Assembly: GCA_030248225.1 (NCBI GenBank)
Contig: JASANE010026881.1
Span: 62,001 to 126,000 of the forward strand
DNA length: 64,000 nucleotides
Reading direction: 5' to 3'
From: Trileptium ribeirensis
Taxonomy: Eukaryota > Nematoda > Enoplea > Enoplida > Thoracostomopsidae
Of this stretch, positions 1-12,910 are shown piece by piece. The position numbers and the translations under genes are program-made. The notes under the pieces are model-generated. The model ran no database searches. It was not told where the DNA came from and saw only the letters and a program-made list of their open reading frames with translations. Every line of letters begins with the position of its first letter. Positions within the stretch are counted from its first letter, which is position 1.

Positions 1-1104
1 TCATAAGAACTTGGAATCACGATTCGCTTGTTATGCCCTGTATTTGACAAATTTACTATACCCGTGGTTGTAATTCATGCATACGTATGCGCGTAGGAAA
101 GAAAGTGACACGCCGTTTCCCTGAACTTCGAGTCGCACCCAATGTGTAAAACTCAAAGACTTGCACTTGTATAAATCTGTCTTGTATCCATATCGATTGT
201 TTAACTGCATCCTTGTTGATTTGTTATAACTTGCCGTATTTTAACCCATTTACCGTTTTTGCCATATTTATCTATCGTGTACCATAGCCGTTTTGATTAG
301 GATGAGCAAAATCAAAAGCCCATGATCGCTGTTGTGTACGCTTTGACCCGTACAGTTGAATTTGCCGCTTGTATTTTGCCGCCTTTAGCTTTACCTCAAC
401 CTATTTTTTTAACCGGAGTTCCCGAGCAGTTGTAGTTGCTCGAATGGCGCCTCCATAACTCACTAACTAGTACATCATGCTGCATAGCTATTTCTCTTCC
501 CGTTGCAGAGTAAGGTAAGCGCCGCTGTAATTCTCGTCGTAACCTGAATTAGCTGTGAGTGTCCAATGCAAAAGTTGACGAATCCGACACGCCCATTTGT
601 TGCTCCTCCAATTTTTCAAAAATAGCGTACTATTCCATTGGCATCGACTCTGTTGTATTTATGCCCGTACACTATGCTAATGTCCGTATATGATTTTGGC
701 TTATCAATAAATACTCAATCAAACCCAATCGTGTTCCTGTGTTTTATTGGCCAATGGTAGCGATATGTGTACTGAAAGAGGTTTGAAATCCGTCACCCCT
801 ATCGACGACCCACGTGCAGGTTTGAGACATGCATCGATGAAGCAAACCTTAGCGTGACTCGCCGATTCCCATTCGTATTATTAATAATTGCATCATTGTG
901 TGAGTACGACTGGTGGGACCAATAAGGAAAATTTGCCTAAGACCAAAACTTTATCTGAACTCCCAAAACTAGGAAATTACACGCGATCCGACGTTAAACG
1001 TCTAGGGATTTGTTAAACCCTAGTGGGGGCCACTGGCTAAATAAATAAATTAATTAATCGCTCAGGAAAGTAGCAAAATTAATCAATCCAAATCTTTAAT
1101 ACAC
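1..1104. other. AT-rich non-coding stretch
   Basis: I see no open reading frame with a conserved look, no RNA gene and no clear repeat here. The sequence is ordinary AT-rich intergenic or intronic DNA. Confidence 0.5.
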
Positions 1105-1350
1105 TTCCAGGTGGAACGACGATAGGGAACAGTGGTATGGTCTCTTTGGCCTGAGAGCAGGTGACGGAGCCAACCTCCATAGGGGCCTCAAAGGTAGTAC
1201 CGCTTAGGCTACGTGCGCAACCCGTCCGGCAGGATCAGAACACATCCTGTGAAGCGCTCCTACGGCTTGCTAAGCTCCGTAGTCTCCTGGGACCGACACG
1301 AATCCGAAATTTGAACCCATTAGGTCCGCCCTCGAGGTTACGATAGCGGG
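1105..1350. repeat. GC-rich block, probably an unclassified repeat fragment
   Basis: About 245 bp is clearly richer in G+C than both flanks. On the minus strand a GGTTCAAATTTC word resembles a pol III B box, which would fit a tRNA-derived SINE, but I cannot find a matching A box at the right spacing. A short reading frame across it shows no recognisable domain. The class is unknown. Confidence 0.3.
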
Positions 1351-4306
1351 GGTCGTATACGTATTACGTTGTAGAAGTGCGTAATGCAGCAGCGTCTCGT
1401 CGATATTACAAAAATAAATATTATGTATTTGATACTAATTTAGCAAAACAGTCGCACAGCGCAATACATACAGTGGAGTGTGTTTATAAGAAATGTGCTT
1501 ATACTGAAAAATGGTTGAAGTGTTAGTTTGGTGCCGGCTATGTGGTCTATCTTTATTATAAAGGTGGACGTGGACTTAGTAAAAACGTCTATATAAGTTA
1601 TTATATATTTGACTTGTTCTTAGCGATTTCACTGTAAGCGCACTCCACTGCATTAATTTTTACTATATAACACATTGTATAAATATGGTTTGTGATGTAA
1701 ATCATGTTTATATTTCTGTTTGAGCCTTCAGCTTCCTTTATATTACTTTCGCATTACAGAGCTCGATTTAAAATCCGATGTTTCACCCGGTGTTTCTTCA
1801 CTGCGAACAGCGACAATGCCGAGATTGAATCGAATAATTATTGCAGTCACTACGTTCGTTATTACCTTTAGTGTGTGATCAAGGGGATCAGCTCGATGAC
1901 TTATTTGTTCGGGCTTAACTTCCTTGCATGGATATAATTGCTGAGAAAACTATTTTATTTATTGTTACTTGTCAATGTTCATACAGAGTTCAAGTATTCA
2001 TTGCGGTTTCATCCTTCACCTAGTAAATATGTTAATATATTGAGATACTTTTGATCTTTATTGTTGAATTAATAACACTATATATTGATATGTTTTCGGA
2101 GATATCTAGTGGTATATGTTATGAATTTCGAATACTTAGGTATGTTAATTTTAGTATAATATAATAGGGCACTCTGGATCTCTGAACAACTGCTGAATGA
2201 AAAGTAGTTATATTTTATTACAACATTCAATCGATACAATTTTTTTCTCGTACATATCCCTACTTGCCCGAATACCCTATGTTTAAATAAATGATTTATT
2301 AATATCCCTAAATTCATGTTTTCAGTATGAAATATTTTTTAAATATTAATTACTGCTGTTTCTAAATGTTAAAACGCTGTCTTAAAGACTAAAACATTTT
2401 TATGTTCTATAGATTGAAAATATTTGTACAATTAAAAGTGTGTGAATCTAAAATAAATGGTAAGTCAATCTAAAATTTATGAAATTGCCAAAAGAGTCAA
2501 GGGTCAGAGGATCATAAATATGAAAATTTTCTGTGCGATTATTTTTCGCTAAAACGGATTGTCGAATAGGTCTAAAAGAAGAGACCTAAACCTATAACGT
2601 ATCACAACAAATATTTGAATAAATTCTCAACAGTAATACAATGTCGTGTTTCGAGCTGGCTGGTACTAATTGGTTTAAGCACGCTTGCGCTACACTGTTT
2701 TGTGACCTACGAGACCAAATTACCGAAAAATGGCAAGCGTTTTCAATTATCATAGTATATATTACATATGTCTCAGGCCATTATTAGCATTTTCGAGCAA
2801 TCTTTATAGTACTTATTTTTACTGTACCAAACAAAAATTACCAAAAACAAGTATATTACTTGTCTGTGACTGTTATTTACATTTTTCAGCAATATTTGTG
2901 CTTATTTCTACTGTACTTTAATCCAATATTCCAAATGTTTTAAACATACCCATCTAAAATAAAGATTTATTGTATATTAAAAATGTACAGAAAATTCAAC
3001 TACAAATATTATGTTGATTGCAGCTACGTTTGCGTACTATTAGTAAACGTGGCTGCGTTGCCTGCCAAACGGGTCGGATATTACCATTTTTGGGCAAGTA
3101 TAATCGGAATGCCAGTTCCGGGTTGTACAAAATTCAAGTTCCTGTTCCGGCTAATTTTTTCCGGAAACGAAGTTCCGCGGTTTTTATGCCTTGAGTATCT
3201 GTATGACGAAATTTGTAACAAAAATGTTCCATTTCCAGTGAAAATTAGCCAACAAATCAAACCATAACTGAAACACTGTTTTCGTGCCATTTGTATAACA
3301 TGAAAACGAAATAATTATTCTGTCTTTATGATCGCTCAAGTACCTTTGCTTGGCTCGTTTAATTTTCCAACACACATTTCTTGATCTATACTAAACAGTT
3401 TATAAGGAACAGAGAAATAATCTCTAGTCAATTAAACGCTAACATACGTATGATATTTTTTATTTGTTAACTGTGCCTTTTCTGAGCTACAGTAAAAGCT
3501 TTCCTGCTTTTAGTATTTTGCTACAAACAACTGCTGTCAAATTTGTCTTTACACCAGTAATTCTAATATATTCGTGAGAAAAACAGTTTCGAGTATCTCA
3601 CGTAGCTGAGAATTGTCTAACAACAGTAATTCATCTGGTGACGGAAAGAAACGGGGGAGCGTGTCTAGTCTGCGTTCGTTGTCCATCTTGAGGTTCGAAA
3701 TTGTGCTTCCTATGTAAATCCTATTTTAAGCCACATAAGTAATAAGTCGCCCCAGTGCATTAAGAGAATCAGGACAGGGTGATGTTCCATGCATATCAGA
3801 GAACGACCGAATATTTGGTTATTATCAGCTGTTCGGACGAACGCCAAATAGTGAAATCTTGCCATATATACATAATATACTGGCGTTTGTTAATATTACC
3901 TCACCCTGCATTTTTACATAGGATACCTCTATAGATGTTGATTACACGTTTCTGTTTTCCTTTTTTGCTCGAAAATATTTTTATACATTATGTTCCTAAC
4001 TTCTCCGACCTTGTGGGATGGCATTTTCCCCCTGTCAAAAACCATTGTCTCCGGTACGTACCATTGGCAAAACTTTACTTTCCTGGCAAAAGCACTTCTA
4101 GTTGAAATAAACTAAAAATTATCTAGATGAAGGTGCAACATGAAATACCTTATTTGTAGCTATTCGTCGTTCGGCTGAATACGAAAAAACGACTAACACT
4201 CGGTCTTACTCTAGTATTAGTGGCTTCTCACAATTGAAATTGTGCGGACTACTTGCTTATTTAAGGCAAGGATAGTTAAAAAAGCAGCAAAATGTCTCTT
4301 CATCAG
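1351..4306. other. AT-rich non-coding stretch
   Basis: Short open frames occur on both strands, none longer than about 95 codons and none with recognisable similarity. I see no gene, RNA or repeat array. Confidence 0.5.
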
Positions 4307-4735
4307 TTAATGCAGCGTTTAATGTTATAAAGGACCCCCATGTTAAAGTTTTGTCCACCCTGAGTGTCTCTTCCACCATCATATATGCTGTTTTGGACAC
4401 CATAATGTTTCTGATGGTATTTTGAGACAGTATACATAGGTAGTGTAATGTCGATAATATTATAGCGTAGACTACAACATAAAATTTATATGGTGTTAGC
4501 TACACCATGCTGTTATTTACACGCAATAATGGGTTTGTGTATGGTGTCCTTGACACCGTCAGCAAAAAACAATAAGTAGATTAAGACATTATAGCTACGG
4601 TGGTGGTGTCTCATACACCATCTATTGCCCTATATAGTGTATGTATACACCGTATACCACTGTATGGTATGGTTTAGACCATTGGGGGACAAAACTTTCA
4701 CATGGGGGGTCCTTTATAACGTAAACGCCGCATAA
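4307..4735. mobile_element. Non-autonomous inverted-repeat element with internal hairpin iterons
   Basis: The left end (4307-4358) and the right end (4684-4735) are inverted copies of about 52 bp, both containing GTTATAAAGGACCCCC and AAAGTTTTGTCC. The interior has no coding capacity. It contains a row of small palindromes of the form GGTGT-n-ACACC near 4491, 4540, 4604 and 4636. A diverged relative lies at about 34,866-35,395. The structure fits a MITE moved in trans by an unknown transposase. The superfamily is not clear because I could not define a target-site duplication with confidence. Confidence 0.7.
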
Positions 4736-6786
4736 TTCCAAGATACCCTTGTCATTATTACCAGCATTTTGTAGCGGGTTTGTTTACAGGCTGACAGAGG
4801 CTAGTGCAACAAATAATACAGCAACATTTGAAAAGATTACCAATTCATAAATCACACTTTTCAAGAAAATTATAATTTTAAGGAAATTTTTTACGGAGTA
4901 CATGTCGAATTTGCTGCATCCAACGTAAGTGAAATTGTATTCGTCGCGTCCATCTGGCTCTCAACGTTCCAATTGAAAAATGTCAAAATTTAGCTTATGT
5001 CTTGCCATGCAGTACCTTACAGGAGTAACCCAACTTAGTTTCAGAACACTGAAACATTGATTTTTATTTTGCACATATATAGCTCAGAAAACATACAGTT
5101 TTCTAATTACATACATATCGCCTTCTTAAAATACTGAAATTTCTTTAAAATGAAACAAACGTGTTTAAACCGATATGCTCATCATTCACCCGCAACATAC
5201 AAAGGTTCATTTATATTTTCTCTTACTGTATTTTATTAATGAGGTCATGTTCGGGTTCCGGCAAAAATTCACACTTCCGGTAACTTGTGTTGGAGTAAAA
5301 TTTTATGCAAATTCTGTGAAAGAGTCGATAAAACTATGTAGCCTGTACAGCGGTTTGAGAACAGCAACTGCTCGGGGACCTGTCATCTAAACTACTATAA
5401 ATGCAAAATCACGGAAGCCTTGAATTTTCATAGTAAGTGTCCTTGGCGTAATCAGTAAAATGCATTCATTCTGATGTGTAGTATTCGTAATATTTGTAGT
5501 GAAATCACTATATGTTGAACCAACTGACACATTTTATATTTAAATAAGTTTTGGTTGTAATGGCGAAATTAAACAGCGTATCGAGCAAATGTATAACTGG
5601 TTTTGGCGTTTAAATAAAAATTTGTCTACGTTTCTTTGTATCCTGAGCGCAAGGCATTGTGTTATATGTTTAAGGTGGAATAATTATGCGTAATAACACA
5701 AAGCGAGTACCTATTTAAAACTGTGCTTATTTGTATCTCAGCTACTGGCTTTCAAATCATTATGGGGTACAAAATCATGAGTAAGTATTAGAATAGTAGG
5801 TATCACCAACTGCGTAGGTTGTGTACCTTGTATTATTTATTGCCTGCTACCATATTTGTATGTCAGCCTAAAAAATTTTAATTACGAAAAATTCGGTGAC
5901 AAAATTTAACAACAGTTGGTCGAATATGTATCGTTGAAGACTCAATATCTTTATCGTGTTTGGCCTAGATATTCCTTTTTGAGGTGAATACCCTAGTGTA
6001 GAATGTCTGTTTTTATAACCGTTTGATGCTTTAACGATTCCTGTTCTCCAATGTTCGACATTTACTAGAAAACTTGGAATGGCACTGGTTAAAGGAGGTA
6101 TAATTAAATGAATTTTTACCTCTAAACCGTGTCTTGATGAAAATAAGTGAATATAATGTACCTACGGATAGTGTTGTGGTGAAGTTATGTAGCCTTAAAA
6201 AGGTAAAACTGGATAGTGTCACACTTCCTAGAGAACAGAATTCTCAAACAAAGGACAACGCAGAACATCGACTCCCGGTTTTGCACGCTCTGTAAGTAAT
6301 GATTATTATAATCAAGACATAGATGTATTTAACAAAGAATTTTAGAAGTTTCAAAAAAATTCCTATTTCATAATGTGTATTTTAAAGCCAAAAATTAATT
6401 ATTTTATCAACTATAAAGTGTTTTTTATCATCATATATTTGCTTCGTGAAGTAACGATTGGACATCGTAAATAATGTTTGTTTCCATCTAACGCTCACTG
6501 AATGCTAAGTGCTTATGACTATTATCAAGATATTTAAAAGTTCTTACAGCCTGCACTTCAATGACGCCCATTTGAGTATTTTAACCATACCATATGTCCG
6601 CATAAATGCTTGAAATCGGCGAGATCAAAGGTATTTCTCGATGTTATCTGCAAAATAATCTAATGAAATATATTTAATGCATTTTAAGCTATTTATATTA
6701 AATTAAATTTATTAAGTGGCGAAGTTTGATTTGCTTTTTAAATCTATTTATCCCGAAGGATGTTTCGGGTTTTATTTCAATTACAA
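4736..6786. other. AT-rich non-coding stretch
   Basis: I see no supported gene or repeat. The open frames are short and lack similarity. Confidence 0.5.
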
Positions 6787-7267
6787 ATTTTGGGTCTTTT
6801 CTTTTAGCCCCCCCCAGCCCGAATTTGGTCAATTTTAAAGACACAGAGCTGATTTTGGTATCAATCGATTCAGCTTGATGGGGCGATTCAGAAAATACTC
6901 ATTTTACCCACATCCCTGAAAAAAAATTTTTTTCCGATTTTTTGAGGTCCAAGTGGTCCCCCCTCGGGAACCCAAAAATTTTTTCTTCGGAATATGGTCA
7001 TGTTGGGTACCGTTCGACTCCGTTGGATGATAGCTCTTATCAAACGGAGTCGTACGGTACCCAACGTGACCATATTCCGAAGAAAAAAATTTTTGGGTTC
7101 CCATTTGGACCTCAAAAAATCGGAAAAAAACTTTTTTCAGGGATGTGGATAAAATCAGTATTTTCTGAATCGCCTCATCAAGCTGAATTGATTGATACCA
7201 AAGTCAGCTCTGTATCTTCAAAATTGACTAAATTCGGGCTGAGGGGCTAAAAGAAAAGACCCAAAAA
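6787..7267. mobile_element. Foldback (long palindrome) MITE
   Basis: About 235 bp on the left is repeated in inverted orientation on the right, with a centre near 7030-7045 and a spacer of only about 16 bp. Both arms contain TGGGTCTTTTCTTTTAGCCC at the tips, TTTGGTCAATTTT-type words, and GGAATATGGTCA next to the centre. The element encodes nothing convincing. The small frames on both strands mirror each other because of the palindrome. A more diverged relative lies at 32,612-33,252 in twinfilin intron 7. Confidence 0.8.
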
Positions 7268-7996
7268 TAATTTTCGGGATGAAAGACCTATTTTTTGTTA
7301 CAGTGTATAATCTGTTAGGACTGTCAGATTTGTCATTTATGTTCACAGGACATAACCGTTAGATGTTGAAACGTGACATAATCAATGCTACTTAACTGAT
7401 CGTTGCCGTTCGTACAAATGTATAAAAGGGATGTATAAAAACATAGAGATTAATGTTACCAACCCAGCCGTTTCAGTGAAGCGTCTAGCAGTCTAAACAT
7501 AACCATATATGTAATTCTCTTGAAGCCACGAAAAATATCTCTATATGTTCGAGCGTATTTATATAAACAAACCTCACGTGCACTGGATGGTTAAGCGTAA
7601 ATTGACTTATATTTACAAAAAAACGTTATAATTAATAACTACTTTATAAATAGCAAAACTATCAAAACCACTGAATTTTCTGTACAGGATGTAAGGCATA
7701 GTGTGAATACAAAAGTTGCATCATAGTTTTCAACAATATTTTCCATAGTTCACGGCAATTTAAATTGTCAAAACTTAGTGGTCGGTTGGGCTTTGCGGAA
7801 TTTAGGAATGACCTCGTCTGAATCTGTTTTTTTTTCATGGGCAAGTGAAACACATTCATAACCCACGATGAACTATACTGCCTAGCTCAACAACAAGTTT
7901 TGTGCAACGATTAGCAAACAACGAACTTAGAAAATCCGTGTAGCACTGGGGTGAGTTACACAAATGGCGCTATATAGTGATTGGGCTTTACGGAAT
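7268..7996. other. AT-rich non-coding stretch
   Basis: No gene or repeat is supported here. Confidence 0.5.
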
Positions 7997-8242
7997 GGAA
8001 GTCGCTGCCAAAGTTCCACACCCGGACAATTTAATTACGTGTACAACACAATATAACACAATGAACCTTTATTTTGTTTATAGCTTATATGTGTACACTA
8101 AGTTGTTCTCTTTTGTAACGTTGGAAGTCGCTGCTAAAGTTTCACACCCGGACAATTCAGTTACGTTTACAATATAACACAATGAACCTTTATTTTGTTT
8201 ATAGCTTATATGTGTACACTAAGTTGTTCTCTTTTGTAACGT
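7997..8242 (+). repeat. Tandem duplication, unit about 126 bp, two copies
   Basis: The words GGAAGTCGCTGC and CACACCCGGACAATT begin copies at 7997 and 8123. The remainder of the two units is nearly identical, apart from a few substitutions and a small deletion in the second copy. Confidence 0.85.
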
Positions 8243-11200
8243 TATAAGCTGAACACCGTCAGGGTTACATGGGCCGCTTAAAAGAACGAACAAACTCAAC
8301 CGGACTCCACACAAATCGCTCCGCTCGTGCTGTGACTATCTTGGGCACTTGTGAGAATTACGATGGGTTTACCTAGTTTGGCTTTATTTATTTTAGCCAT
8401 GGCAATATGTTTTTAGCCGCATTTGCATCACAAAACAATATACAGCACGAATCATGTAAAAAATGATTTGGCAACCTTATCTGTATAATATTCAAGAATT
8501 GTTTTGCCATGTCATATTGCATAATACTAGTATAGTGAGCTCTCCTATCTAACAACATTCATTTTCAAAGCGGTCTATTACATAACACACTAGCTTTTTC
8601 GCCGATATTGCTGCAGGAACTAATTAAATTGGTTATATTTGACATACATAATTTTTTGGATTATTTCATGCCTTTAGTCAACATTATTAAGATTCACCAA
8701 GCATATGACAACACCTTAAAATTACACCGTAATAGCCAATTTCAGCCTTTTTAAGGAACATACCTGTCATATTTCTTGGCTTTGTAGCATTTCCGAGACC
8801 AAAAATGTTCAAACAAAATTCTCAGTTAACGGAAAGCGAAGAAAATATAGACAAGGTAATACCTGCCGATTTAGACGAAATAAAATATCATATTTATAAA
8901 TTTTGTTCTAGCAGAAACTCCAAATTAACGTCTTATTTTATCGTTGAGAACACTTACCTAAAAAGGAAGACTACGTTTAAATGAATGCACTGTACGCAGG
9001 CAGGGTAAATTATCTTAAAAATGAAAATGGTACTTGAGAGAATAATGTCCTATGGATAGATGCGAATTAAGATAATGAATGTTATTTTTGAGCCATGTTC
9101 TGAGGTTGTAAATATTAGCATTGTTCTTTGGCCTATTGACTATATATACTATTTGGCTTCAATTTCGAATGTGTTATGGAACATACAATTTTGTTGGATT
9201 TCACATTGAAATTTGTTTTTGTTTAAATATTTCAAATTTCAGATTGCTTTAACCCTTACATACTCAGCGCACATTGTGAAACTATAGTGTTAATTGAGTT
9301 TGTCGTATGGCATATATATGTTTGCACATGCGTTGCTATTCGCTTGGTGTGTTGTGTTCCGTAGGGAATCGAGCAACAGCTACAAAATATCTCAGTGGTT
9401 TGTGTACCCAAATTCCAGTCATACGACTCGAGTTCTACCACTGAAGCCGGCTTGATTTGGGAGATTTCTTAAACATTGTATGATACAAATTAATTCGGGC
9501 GTCAATTGGTTGAATTGTCGTTTAAGGATGCTTTATTTTAGTATGCCTGATTTATTTATACTTATATTAGTTATTGGCTTAACTATATATATGAATATTA
9601 CTCAGTTTTATTGTGAATATTTCTCTACAGATACACTCGCTAAGTTTATATATAAGTTATATTTGTGTATATGTGATTTGAAGTATGCGTATTATTAGCT
9701 TCCTTTGACGAAAATGCCGCATCCTTCTTCTCTTGTCTTTATAGCATATTATAAAGATTATGATTGCATTTTTGGAATTCTAGTGTTTTTGACAACTACT
9801 GTTTGCAGTTGAATTATTAATATTTTTTTAGGTTTTGCAAGTGTTACCAGGAAGTATGTCAATCAATACTCTTCGGGTATCTCGTTCGGAAATGTTTTCG
9901 TTTTAAATCTAAAAGTTTTTAAGCTGTGTATAGTACAGTATACGAACGCGTACTAAGTGGGCTCCTATTGGTTTGATTTTTTAAACGTGCATACAAATTG
10001 ATCAAGAAATATAGTTTTATCACGCATATCGAACGTTCCCGTCTGCATCACGTAAGAACTTTAGGTTCGATGTATATATGATGCCATATCTAGCGCTCTA
10101 TTGAGCCGTTTAGGTTTAATTTGACACCTGATTGAGTCAGCGTGAACGTAAGGGCAATAAATTAATTAAGCTAATATTATCCAATTTCTTTATAATTGAG
10201 ACATCACCTGTATGATGATTGGTTGTGTAATCATGCTTGTTAGTAGAATATATTTTAGAATACAAACAAGCCTTATTTTAATTTCTAGGTTTAGTTTTTC
10301 CGTTTTTAAACAGTAGGGACGCAATGCTAGTAATGTTCCAGATATATATGAAATACACACATGATATTCCGCTCTTTTGGTTAAGAGTGAAGACACTTTC
10401 ATCATAAAGCCCACACCTCCAGTGTTCAGCTCCCATAGCTCTGGCAATTTCCTGAGTGCAGATAAAGGTCCAGAAACCGTCGCGGCAGACGTATAAAGGC
10501 CTTATCTTGAGCTAGCGACTGCATCTGGTTCAAAAATATCAACCCGACTTGACCCGACGAAATCACAACCCGATCCGATCCGAGCCAACACGGAAGGATA
10601 ATAACCCGGTTATCAAATAACTGGTATTACTACCCGCAACTAAACCGTGTGTAGGTTTTCAGCAGGTGTTTATCCAACGCCGCCCCGGCTGCACGTCGGG
10701 AACGTATTACCCAAATCGCAACCACATTGCTTCCAGGTGCTGTTGCTTTGAATATGCTCTTTCAGCGTAAGTCGCACAGTTTATTATTCATTCCGGGTAA
10801 CCTAAACGTATTATTAGTTAGCCGTATCCGAGCTTGGGCTGTCCTGAAACCAGACAAATATCAGCACTACTCGGCCAGAGCTAGCCATAGTTATCAGTGA
10901 CTGTGGCTGATATAGCTCGTCGGAAAGGGAGGCGAACCTTCAAAATAGATAACATGTTAGCCACATATAGGCAAATTTCACTCCAATTGAGGCCCGAGGT
11001 GGTAATTTGTTGTCTTGATTTAACACTCAATCACTGTGCTTATATATTGGAAATATGTGCATTGATAAAGATCGAAAATGAAATTTTACCATTCGGTATT
11101 TTACCGTTCTTTTAGGAATGAGATACGCAGACAATCCAGTTCGTGGGCACCGAAAAATTTGCTAATCCTAAGCGAAAAAAAGAGCGGGGTGGGGGGGGGG

Positions 11201-12575
11201 GCGCCTGGCCATCTCCTCAAATCTGTTTTCGAGCCGTGATTATTGGACAATTTTTGGATCTGTCCGTTTATAAATGTTCTGTTTCGTACAATATCATAGT
11301 ATCTTTCATATAGCATTTATATATGGTCCTTTAAAATCTTCATTATTGTTGTGTAATGACCAACTTCATAGATCACTACTTCCCAGGGGTGTGCTTAGTC
11401 TGCAATGGGAATTTTTAGTTTTTGGCTTAACGTGCATGTATAATTCTATTTCATTTTTATCTTTGTCCTGGGTACGGTGAGCTCAGGTTTGCAGCAGTTG
11501 TTTACCTATGTCCGAATAAACTTAACCTGCGCCCATCGACTATCCTATATAAAGGGGAACAGAACAATATCCTGACATGCCCGTACCTATTCTATTTCTC
11601 AAATAATATATTTCTGAAATCTGACTCGACACTATAAATAAATCACTATTCATTCAAAACTGTGTTCGCAAAATTTCCTTAATTTAATGCGTTCCGTCGT
11701 TCGTACAGTAAATCTTATGTCGCCAGGGACGAAATAATAAAAGTAAACAGTCAGCGAGGGCTATTTCTGAAACTGACCAAGTTGTATTTCTTTAATAGTT
11801 GTACCTTCGAAGAGAGTAAAGCGCCGGTTTTTTTAAAAATGACAGGAAAATTCTTTAAAAAATGCACTACTATCGGTACCAAACATATGATAGGGACACT
11901 GCTGTGTCCCTATAATAATTTGTTAATCCATTAATGTTACTGATATCTAGGGAAAAGCGAAATTGTTAGTTAATATCAGCAATCAAATTCAAGTAGTCAC
12001 CCAAAATGGAAATTTTATAAATTCTGCTAAAAATTACATATTCTACTTAAATATTTCCACGTTTTATATATTTACGTTGTTTTGTGTATATACATCTTAA
12101 AAGATGTTCTACAAATAATCTCATCTCTAAAATAGGACCTGCATAGTGCCTTCAAAGTATTTATTTAACTACAAAATATATTAAATGTTTTCTCTGCCAC
12201 CGTTTTTATCAACAATAACTCGTTTAAGACGTATCAACGTTTGCAGTCGTTTTAAAAATTCTCTTTTTGTCAACGCTTTTACAATTCGCCGAATATTGAA
12301 ACTTTGTTTGAGCCGATAAAATTATATTTTACAATTCTACGCGATAGTTCATCTATATATACGCGCGTCTTTTAATCTTCAACAAATATATATTTCAGTG
12401 TTGATTTATTTATGTACTTAATGTGTAATAGCTTTACGTGTGGGGGGTGTAGTGGAATGAGCTACTTAGGGTCAAACGCCTAAGCCGCAATTTTTCCTAG
12501 GGAGGCTTCCCTCCCCCCAAGGACCGCGGAATAATTTAGCATTTGACTACGCATTAAATTTATTTTCCTTGAACA
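8243..12575. other. AT-rich non-coding stretch
   Basis: I see no supported gene. A run of about a dozen G residues lies near 11,190, and a C-rich patch with a small inverted repeat lies near 12,500. Neither could be tied to a known feature. Confidence 0.45.
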
Positions 12576-12610
12576 ATGTCAGATAAAGTTGAAGAAAATA
12601 ATGAGTTTCT

Positions 12611-12910
12611 AAAAATTCCAACATTTCCAAACATCATCTCGCAGGCACATCTCCTTGGTCCGACGAACCTTATACACTTATATACAACTGTACAACATTG
12701 TACCTTGTATAAAAATTCCAACATTTCCAAACATCATCTCGCAGGCACATCTCCTTGGTCCGACGAACCTTATACACTTATATACAACTGTACAACATTG
12801 TACCTTGTATAAAAATTCCAACATTTCCAAACATCATCTCGCAGGCACATCTCCTTGGTCCGACGAACCTTATACACTTATATACAACTGTACAACATTG
12901 TACCTTGTAC
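12611..12910 (+). repeat. 100-bp tandem repeat, three copies
   Basis: Units start at 12,611, 12,711 and 12,811 with AAAAATTCCAACATTTCC and are almost identical over 100 bp. They start directly inside an open frame that begins with an ATG at 12,576 in a good initiation context. Because 100 is not a multiple of three, the frame shifts from copy to copy, so the array itself is unlikely to be coding. Confidence 0.95.
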
